Positions 1 to 5,291 of a stretch of 8,318 nt of DNA are shown piece after piece; within the stretch, counting starts at the first letter, position 1; every line of letters begins with the position of its first letter. The notes under the pieces were generated by a model. It was not told where the DNA came from, did no database searches, and worked only from the letters and a program-made list of their open reading frames with translations. Source of the stretch: an uncultured Prevotella sp. (GTDB lineage Bacteria > Bacteroidota > Bacteroidia > Bacteroidales > Bacteroidaceae); assembly GCA_937892695.1 (NCBI GenBank), contig CALBJK010000257.1:1-8318 (forward strand), given 5' to 3'. The position numbers were made by a program, and so were the translations under genes.

Positions 1-781
1 CTGTTGCCGAACGGCACAGCAATCGCTGGAAAACCGCAAGAGATTTGTAGTCGGGAACAATCTTCTCCAATCCCATTGCCACAAGATGTAGTTTAGGCAT
101 TGAAGTCGACATGTCAGCATTACCTTCATTCGTACATACGACAATGTCCCCCGTTTTGGCCACACCGAAATTACATCCAGTCATTCCGGCATCTGCTTCC
201 ATGAATTCCTGACGAAGGTGATGACGTGCACATAAAGTAAGGTATGTCGGGTCATAGTTGCCTATTTCCTTACTGATTCCTTTCTCTTCGAACATCTTAC
301 CGACCTCTTCCCGTTTAAGATGAATTGCAGGCATCACGATATGGCTTGGCTTTTGCTTGAGTAGCTGAAGTATGCGTTCACCCAAATCAGTCTCCACAAC
401 ATCTATACCATGAGACATAAGATAAGGATTCATCTCACATTCTTCAGTAAGCATAGACTTGCTCTTGACCATTTTCTTGACATTGTGTTCCTGGAGAATG
501 GAAAGAACAATACTGTTAAATTCATTTGCATCGCTCGCCCAATGCACAATCACGCCACGGCTCTCCAGTTGTGAAGAAAACTGTTCAAGATAATCTGCAA
601 GATGTGTAACGACATTTCGCTTGATTGCACTGGCATGTTCGCGTAAAGACTCCCATTCCGGCAGACTGTGAGCCATAGCATCACGTTTCTGTCTTAAAGA
701 CCAGAATGTAGCATCATGCCATGTCGTCTTTGCATTATCGTCATTGAACTTTTTGGCGGCTAAAGAATGTTGTGTGCTCAT
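1..781 (-). CDS. lutB: LutB, lactate oxidation iron-sulfur protein (C-terminus outside window)
   Basis: This is the N-terminal 260 residues of LutB (LldF/YkgF family), a cytoplasmic subunit of the LutABC complex that oxidises L-lactate to pyruvate. It starts with ATG at 781-779 and stays open to the window edge, so it is cut by the window rather than broken. The visible part covers most of the LUD (DUF162) domain. Recognisable family segments are KSKSMLTEECEMNP (about residues 106-119), PAIHLKREEV (151-160), GCNFGVAKTGDIV (202-214), TNEGN (217-221) and the LLCRSAT stretch at the edge, which resembles the LLxRSATGQ block of the family. The ferredoxin-like 4Fe-4S cysteines of the C-terminal half are not in the window, so cofactor binding cannot be checked. 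The ATG overlaps the lutA stop codon as ATGA, which suggests translational coupling. lutC would be expected further left but is not visible. The family call is firm; the substrate comes from family knowledge. Confidence 0.93.
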   Translation of the reverse strand, partial: MSTQHSLAAKKFNDDNAKTTWHDATFWSLRQKRDAMAHSLPEWESLREHASAIKRNVVTHLADYLEQFSSQLESRGVIVHWASDANEFNSIVLSILQEHNVKKMVKSKSMLTEECEMNPYLMSHGIDVVETDLGERILQLLKQKPSHIVMPAIHLKREEVGKMFEEKGISKEIGNYDPTYLTLCARHHLRQEFMEADAGMTGCNFGVAKTGDIVVCTNEGNADMSTSMPKLHLVAMGLEKIVPDYKSLAVFQRLLCRSAT

Positions 782-1515
782 AATCCTGCTGCTAAAATCT
801 GTGCTACGTGAATGAACTTAATATTTTTTCCAGCCTTACGCGCAATTCCCTCCAAGTGCATCAGACAAGAACTGTCCGCGCCGGTAACGAATTCGGCACC
901 GGTCGCTATGTGGCGGTCAAGCTTGTCATTTCCCATTCTGGCAGAGACATGCGGCTCTTCCACCGAGAACATTCCTCCAAACCCGCAACATTCGTCTTTC
1001 CGTTCGGGCTCTTTGACAGTAATGCCTTTGACCAACTTCAACAAATCTATTATTTTGTTGAAAGGTGGAACATTACGTTCCGAAGGAGATGAAAGTCCCA
1101 ATTCTCTCACTCCATGACAAGAATTGTGCACACTCACAACATGTGGAAAAAAGCCCGGGAGCGACTTCACCTTTACGACATCATGCAGGAACTCGACTAT
1201 ATCCGTTATTTTTTTGGAAGTCATACAGGGATGTTCACCCTTCAATATTCGTGGATAGTATGTCTTTACAAAAGCTGCACACGAAGCTGAAGGAGCAACT
1301 ACATAATCAAAATCCTTAAACGTATCATCAAGCTTTTCGGCTAAAGACTTTGCCATCTTTTCAAAGCCGCCATTAGCCATTGGCTGGCCACAACATGTCT
1401 GCTTCAAAGGATACGTGACATTCACCCCGACATGTTTGAGCAATTTGTATGTGGCAATTCCTGCCTCAGGGTATAAGGCATCCACATAACAAGGAACAAA
1501 CAAACCGATATTCAT
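778..1515 (-). CDS. lutA: LutA, lactate oxidation iron-sulfur protein
   Basis: A complete 245-residue LutA (YkgE-type, (Fe-S)-binding) protein, of normal length for the family. It works with LutB and LutC in cytoplasmic oxidation of L-lactate to pyruvate. Two cysteine-rich CCG domains are visible. The first has PCY (Cys9), TCCGQP (Cys41-42) and SASCAAF (Cys79). The second has HNSCHG (Cys133), ECCGFGG (Cys176-177) and DSSCLMHLEG (Cys217). Related CCG domains in heterodisulfide reductase and glycolate oxidase bind iron-sulfur clusters. The start is ATG at 1515-1513; the protein begins directly with the conserved FVPCYVDALYPEAG block, so no earlier start is needed. The gene is first in the visible lut operon and has a good -7 element about 35 bases upstream. 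Its TGA (780-778) overlaps the lutB ATG. All expected cysteines are present and there is no sign of damage. Confidence 0.96.
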   Translation of the reverse strand: MNIGLFVPCYVDALYPEAGIATYKLLKHVGVNVTYPLKQTCCGQPMANGGFEKMAKSLAEKLDDTFKDFDYVVAPSASCAAFVKTYYPRILKGEHPCMTSKKITDIVEFLHDVVKVKSLPGFFPHVVSVHNSCHGVRELGLSSPSERNVPPFNKIIDLLKLVKGITVKEPERKDECCGFGGMFSVEEPHVSARMGNDKLDRHIATGAEFVTGADSSCLMHLEGIARKAGKNIKFIHVAQILAAGL

Positions 1516-1548
1516 AATGTTTTCAAAAAATCATATTAATTATAACTG

Positions 1549-1556
1549 CAAAATTA
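1549..1556 (-). promoter_or_regulatory. Candidate Bacteroidetes -7 element for lutAB
   Basis: On the minus strand these bases read TAATTTTG, a perfect match to the Bacteroidetes primary-sigma -7 consensus TAnnTTTG. It lies 33 bases ahead of the lutA ATG, leaving a short A/T-rich leader typical of the phylum. I do not see a good TTG at the expected -33 distance, so the promoter may be weak or activator-dependent. The rest of the 159-base gap between the barrel protein gene and lutA shows no recognisable operator or strong terminator. Confidence 0.5.
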
Positions 1557-1674
1557 TAAAAATAATGACGCATTGTTAATGTCAGCTCATACGAAAAAAA
1601 ATCGTTTTCATTTATTTAACTATGACAAGCACCCCTATTGCAACCTGCACTTTGCAAAACAAAGATCAAGAATG

Positions 1675-2946
1675 TCAAATGTCTGAAATATTCACGCGCA
1701 GACCGAACTGCAGTCCCAGACTCAACGGTTTGTCTTTGAAAAAGTTTTCTATACCGCTACCATTTTTTAAATAATATCGAATTCCAGGTTCTGCATAAAT
1801 GCCCAATTGCGGAACAGGAGAAAATTCCACACCGACCGTAGCACCTACAGAAAACTGGACATTGTCTTTTTTTATATCGGTTTTCGTACCTTCTGTCTCG
1901 ACGAAGGCCTTGACATTAAAATCAGCCTGCCCTCCGGCCATCACGTATGTCTTGAGAAAACGGTTACCCCAAATCTGATAGCTTGCGGACAGCGGTATTC
2001 CTATATAATGAAGCTCCTGATTGTCTGCAACCTCACTGTTAGCCGAAATATGCACAAACTCAGAAGAGGTGCTTGTATAAACCAATCCGCTATGAACGGC
2101 AATCCGGTCAGTCAGATAATAAGATGCCGTCAAGCCAAACGATACGGGATGACTATGATGTTTTTCTTCACTATGGTTTGCAAGTTCTACAACATTGCTT
2201 TTAGACGAAAGATTACCCATGGGAGCACCGAATAACGTATTATTGGTCATCATCACGCCATTCGTACCGCCTGCCTTTCCAAACGAATTAGAGGCCAACA
2301 AACCTAAATCCAATTTACCTGCATCTGAATGTCTACGAGTGCTGGCTGTACCCAATTCTGCATCTGTCATTGGCATCACCGTTTGCCTCGAACCTTGTGT
2401 TGAACCAACTACAGTCTTTTCGACTATCTTAGCCTCAACATTATCATCAATGGAAATACTGGTATCTGCCGAAGTTGATGTTTTCTTATCTTGTATCTCG
2501 CCAATTGATACATTATCTGCATTATCAGGAGCCCAGACATCCCGACCTTCAACATCCGGCTTTGTCGTAGTAGACGACAGATAAGATTCTGATACATATC
2601 GATGCACGTCCGACTGACCAGTAACGTCTGAGACAGAAACGTTATCACCTATTGACTTGCCACCCAAAGCCACTTGCGACCCTCCCGTCGCCGCCATCGG
2701 ACAAGACGAAAAGTTAATAGAAACTTGCCGTCCTCTTTTAAGATAATAACCAGTACCGATAACCACAACTGCAGCAATAGCTGCAGCAGCCGACCACACG
2801 CGTAACATGACAATCTTTGTGCGCCGCCTGTTCGAAGCTTCACTGTCGAGTTTTTTCTCTATGTTGTTCCACAGACTGTCATCGACTTTCACCTTACGGT
2901 CTGCAAGGCGGTCACGCAACAGTTCTGTCCAATCATTTATTCTCAT
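1675..2946 (-). CDS. Putative dual membrane-spanning anti-sigma factor (Dma-like) with C-terminal outer-membrane beta-barrel
   Basis: A 423-residue protein with four visible parts. Residues 1-45 are charged and predicted cytoplasmic, ending in RRRTK. Residues 48-69 form one hydrophobic helix (core AAAAIAAVVVIGTGYY). Residues 75 to about 208 are a Ser/Thr/Asp/Val-rich, probably disordered stretch. From about 211 to 420 I count eight amphipathic strands suited to an OmpA/OmpX-sized barrel, for example VSFGLTASYYLT, LHYIGIPLSASYQI, VQFSVGATVGVEF and LSLGLQFGLRVNI. The N-terminus has no Cys or His, so it is not a zinc anti-sigma domain. The ATG (2946-2944) sits one base after the TGA of the ECF sigma gene, the usual place of a cognate anti-sigma factor. 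The architecture matches the Dma family reported in Bacteroides thetaiotaomicron, where it is linked to outer-membrane vesicle formation. Inferred role: sequester the upstream sigma factor and release it when the outer membrane changes. An ordinary porin-like protein with an uncleaved N-terminus is the less likely alternative. Confidence 0.84.
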   Translation of the reverse strand: MRINDWTELLRDRLADRKVKVDDSLWNNIEKKLDSEASNRRRTKIVMLRVWSAAAAIAAVVVIGTGYYLKRGRQVSINFSSCPMAATGGSQVALGGKSIGDNVSVSDVTGQSDVHRYVSESYLSSTTTKPDVEGRDVWAPDNADNVSIGEIQDKKTSTSADTSISIDDNVEAKIVEKTVVGSTQGSRQTVMPMTDAELGTASTRRHSDAGKLDLGLLASNSFGKAGGTNGVMMTNNTLFGAPMGNLSSKSNVVELANHSEEKHHSHPVSFGLTASYYLTDRIAVHSGLVYTSTSSEFVHISANSEVADNQELHYIGIPLSASYQIWGNRFLKTYVMAGGQADFNVKAFVETEGTKTDIKKDNVQFSVGATVGVEFSPVPQLGIYAEPGIRYYLKNGSGIENFFKDKPLSLGLQFGLRVNISDI

Positions 2947-2947
2947 A

Positions 2948-3484
2948 TCATTGTTGTTTGATATAATCTTTTATCATTTTTGCAAGCATCTTCTTCGCGT
3001 GGAAGAATTGAGAGGCCGACGTACTCGGTGTTATTCCTAGTTTGGCGGCTATCTCTTTATGGTTTAATTGTTCGAACACATACATATTAAGTACAGCCTT
3101 ATAGCCATCCGGTAGCCTGCCTATCATCTCTGCCAGAACGTCATCGGTTACAGCTGCCAAGTCGGGGATATCATCTTCGGCTTCATCTGGAATTTCATCG
3201 GTAAATGATAATTTATCTCTTCGGCGCAGGAAATCGAGAGCCTCATTCGCTACGATTCTCGAAATCCAAGACTTCAGTGTCCCTTCTCCACGCGACTTGA
3301 AATTCTTAATTGACGAAAACACCTTAATGAAACTATCTTGAAGAATGTCGTTCACGCTGTCACGGTCGGACACATACCTTAGCCCCACGGCCATGGCATA
3401 ACCAGAATAACGGTCATACAGTTCGCGCATAGCCGACCTGTCACCTTCAATTATTTCGCGTACAAGACGTTCTTCACTTTTCAC
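2948..3484 (-). CDS. ECF-family RNA polymerase sigma factor
   Basis: A 178-residue sigma-70 family factor of the extracytoplasmic function type, which directs RNA polymerase to a stress or envelope regulon. Region 2 spans about residues 19-90 and includes the core-binding segment DILQDSFIKVFSSIKNF (46-62) and the -10-reading helix SWISRIVANEALDFLRR (72-88). An acidic linker (about 95-115) leads to region 4 (about 117-170), whose helix-turn-helix is HKEIAAKLGITPSTSASQFF. No extra C-terminal domain is present. The start is GTG at 3484-3482: family alignment needs the EERLVREIIEGDRSA helix, the next in-frame ATG is codon 19, and upstream reading meets a stop before any ATG. The gene follows the lipoprotein gene by 10 bases and precedes the putative anti-sigma gene by one base, so all three should be co-transcribed, probably with autoregulation as is common for ECF operons. 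The family is certain; target promoters are unknown. Confidence 0.97.
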   Translation of the reverse strand: MKSEERLVREIIEGDRSAMRELYDRYSGYAMAVGLRYVSDRDSVNDILQDSFIKVFSSIKNFKSRGEGTLKSWISRIVANEALDFLRRRDKLSFTDEIPDEAEDDIPDLAAVTDDVLAEMIGRLPDGYKAVLNMYVFEQLNHKEIAAKLGITPSTSASQFFHAKKMLAKMIKDYIKQQ

Positions 3485-3497
3485 GTTCGTGCATTCA
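3474..3497 (-). other. Stop/start junction with a six-codon out-of-frame ORF at the sigma start
   Basis: Read on the minus strand, the lipoprotein TGA (3497-3495) is followed immediately by an ATG (3494-3492) that is not in the sigma frame. That ATG opens only six codons (MHEREK) and stops at 3476-3474, overlapping the sigma GTG at 3484-3482. Ribosomes that finish the lipoprotein could restart on the ATG or on the GTG. This could lower or couple sigma synthesis, but it may be chance. The arrangement is visible; the regulatory reading is inference. Confidence 0.35.
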
Positions 3498-4076
3498 CTT
3501 TATTGAAACAAAAACCAGCTTTGCCCTTTTGTCATGTCTAGAAGCAAACAGCACGGTATCGGTCAGCATATCTACGACTTGAACATCTGTAAGCAGAAGA
3601 GTTATGGTATACACTCCAGAAATCTTGGAATAGATTGCCTCCGAATAAGGTTCACCATCAATGAAATCGGAGAAGCTCATAACAACTTTCATACCACGTT
3701 TTTCACCCACAACATCAAACACCCATTTTGAAGGAACCAGTTCGTAGTATTCGGCTCTATAACCAATTCCTGATTTATGACTCGGAACGAGGTATCCATT
3801 ATCCTTCAAAACCAAAGTGTCGGTCTCAAGCATGATTTGAATTATGGATTTTAGTGGTAAAGAACTAAAGCCGAACCCAGAGTCATAGACTTTGACAGTA
3901 GCCTTGCCAGCATCTTGTCCATTGACAGTCCAGCAACCAGGACATTCTTCAAGCAGTCCGTCTGATTCCATAACCTTAGGGCTTTCTGATTCCTGTAGGT
4001 TGCATGCTACCAAAAAGAACGCGGCCATCAACACTAATGCATATTTCTTTGAAGTGGTAACTATATTATGTTTCAC
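3495..4076 (-). CDS. Putative lipoprotein of an ECF sigma operon, function unknown
   Basis: A 193-residue protein I do not recognise by family. It has a lipoprotein signal peptide: SKK, a hydrophobic core (YALVLMAAFFLVA) and a lipobox LVAC with the acylated Cys at residue 25. The following NLQESES is acidic and loosely like the Bacteroidetes signal that sends lipoproteins to the cell surface, but this is weak. A CPGC motif (residues 45-48) near the mature N-terminus could form a disulfide or bind a metal. The rest looks beta-rich, with alternating segments such as KATVKVYDSGFGF and VYTITLLLTDVQVV, and no transmembrane helix. The start is GTG at 4076-4074; no in-frame ATG lies upstream before a stop, and the next Met is inside the signal peptide. 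It is first of three tightly spaced genes (lipoprotein, ECF sigma, barrel anti-sigma), so an envelope sensing or partner role is plausible but inferred from position only. Confidence 0.85.
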   Translation of the reverse strand: MKHNIVTTSKKYALVLMAAFFLVACNLQESESPKVMESDGLLEECPGCWTVNGQDAGKATVKVYDSGFGFSSLPLKSIIQIMLETDTLVLKDNGYLVPSHKSGIGYRAEYYELVPSKWVFDVVGEKRGMKVVMSFSDFIDGEPYSEAIYSKISGVYTITLLLTDVQVVDMLTDTVLFASRHDKRAKLVFVSIK

Positions 4077-4173
4077 TTTATCAAAATTTAACTTTACATT
4101 AATATGTGTGCGGACGAGTACATTATACCCTCCATTTCTTTTATAGAACTGCTTTGTCTGCCAAATCTTGCAT

Positions 4174-4225
4174 CAAATATTAGATGGACTTAAAAAATAC
4201 GAACAAAATCATAACATTCAAAAAA
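4174..4225 (-). promoter_or_regulatory. Candidate promoter region for the lipoprotein-sigma-anti-sigma operon
   Basis: The 183-base gap ahead of the lipoprotein GTG holds two imperfect Bacteroidetes-type promoters on the minus strand. One pairs a TTTTTTG (4225-4219) with TATTTTTT (4199-4192) at 19 bases. The other pairs TTTTG (4208-4204) with TAATATTTG (4182-4174) at 21 bases. Neither matches TAnnTTTG exactly, and the region is A/T-rich, so chance matches are likely. An ECF-dependent autoregulated promoter could also lie here, but its consensus is not known to me. No strong terminator hairpin for the preceding acyltransferase gene is seen. Confidence 0.28.
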
Positions 4226-4259
4226 GGAAAATGTAGTAAACGATATTTTTAGAAATCAT

Positions 4260-5198
4260 TCAGACAATAATCCTATCACGACCTACAAAAAAATCAGATA
4301 AGCGCAATTTATCCATAATCACAGCGATAAGCAAGCTTCCGCCAACAGCTACAGAAGTGCCGACCAGAGCAAACAAACAAAGTGTAGAATCAAATTTCAT
4401 TAAACGAGAAAGAGGTTTGACTGCCATAGTAAACAATGGCGAAAACAATAATATCGGCAGTGTGTTTGATCCGACAAAACATAACAGACGACTTACAATA
4501 TGGGGCAGACGCTGGAATATCCACACAGAAAAGCTCATAACAAGATAGGTTAAAGACACACCGCCAAGAGTTGATTTGTTCAAGCTATCGTCAACACAAA
4601 TAATCAAGATAATCAAGGGCAGAGCGAAAAAGGACGGACATATTACAGAAATGAAATCTTTTTTTCTTCGTCTAAGGGCAAATCCGCCAATAAAATACAT
4701 GGCATTGGCAAAAGAAACAACTTCAAGATATTTATCCAAGACATAAAAGCATAATATCAAGACACACAAGAGCGATACTAGGTTATCGGCAAAACGAGTG
4801 CGGCAAAGACACCAGCACAGTATATCACATATCAGAAGAGTATGAAGATACCAATATGGCCCTAATGGATGGAAAATCAATTTGTCTAAAAGTAGTTGAA
4901 AAGAAATGTCATCAACAGGTTCTCCCACAGGCAAAAAAGAAGACGCAGCAACATATCCCGTTTCCATTATGGCGTATGGTATGAAAATCCACAAGCAGGA
5001 CCGAAAGAACGGACGACAAGGTTTATTAATACCAACAAGGAAGCCCGATATCACAAGAAAGGCAGGCATGTGGAATGAATAGACTACCTGTTTGACATTT
5101 GGATAATGGATACCAATTGCAGAAAGATGGAAAAGCACCATAAGAATGATGAAAACCGCACGGAGAAAGTCAATTTCTTGTATTCTTGTTTTGGCCAT
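4260..5198 (-). CDS. Membrane acyltransferase, acyltransferase-3 family
   Basis: A 312-residue polytopic inner-membrane protein of the acyltransferase-3 family. Members move acyl groups (often acetyl, sometimes succinyl) onto sugars of capsule, O-antigen, exopolysaccharide or peptidoglycan. The opening IDFLRAVFIILMVLFHL (residues 9-25) is the family hallmark, with Arg13 and His24 at the positions usually linked to catalysis. SFHMPAFLVISGFL (41-54) and GPYWYLHTLL (113-122) are further family blocks. About nine or ten hydrophobic helices can be drawn, ending in a short basic tail. The length is at the short end for the family and there is no extra SGNH or periplasmic domain. The start is ATG at 5198-5196. 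It is flanked by gaps of 93 bases (after pcrA) and 183 bases, so it looks like a single-gene unit. No glycosyltransferase or polysaccharide gene is adjacent, so the acceptor cannot be inferred. An A/T-rich leader with a weak TTG/TATATTAA pair (5273-5243) might be its promoter. Confidence 0.9.
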   Translation of the reverse strand: MAKTRIQEIDFLRAVFIILMVLFHLSAIGIHYPNVKQVVYSFHMPAFLVISGFLVGINKPCRPFFRSCLWIFIPYAIMETGYVAASSFLPVGEPVDDISFQLLLDKLIFHPLGPYWYLHTLLICDILCWCLCRTRFADNLVSLLCVLILCFYVLDKYLEVVSFANAMYFIGGFALRRRKKDFISVICPSFFALPLIILIICVDDSLNKSTLGGVSLTYLVMSFSVWIFQRLPHIVSRLLCFVGSNTLPILLFSPLFTMAVKPLSRLMKFDSTLCLFALVGTSVAVGGSLLIAVIMDKLRLSDFFVGRDRIIV

Positions 5199-5291
5199 AA
5201 GTAAGTGTTTATTGTAACATGAAAGACAGTAAAGTCGATGTATTAATATATAATGTGGATTTGAACATTACAAGCAATAAAACCGACTATT

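Noticed and set aside
808..1319. Plus-strand ORFs opposite lutA
   Set aside because: They lie entirely antisense to a well conserved gene, overlap one another in different frames and show no recognisable protein motifs.
1591..1605. ACGA and TCGT flanking a run of A/T, possible terminator
   Set aside because: Four base pairs around a seven-base homopolymer loop is too weak; the T run is in the loop rather than after a stem.
1650..1664. Inverted repeat CTTTG-CAAAA-CAAAG downstream of the barrel protein gene
   Set aside because: The stem is only five A/T-rich pairs and no T run follows on the minus strand, so it does not support a rho-independent terminator.
2195..2584. 129-codon plus-strand ORF opposite the linker of the barrel protein
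   Set aside because: It mirrors the low-complexity linker codons and has no identifiable domain, so it is best explained as a shadow ORF.
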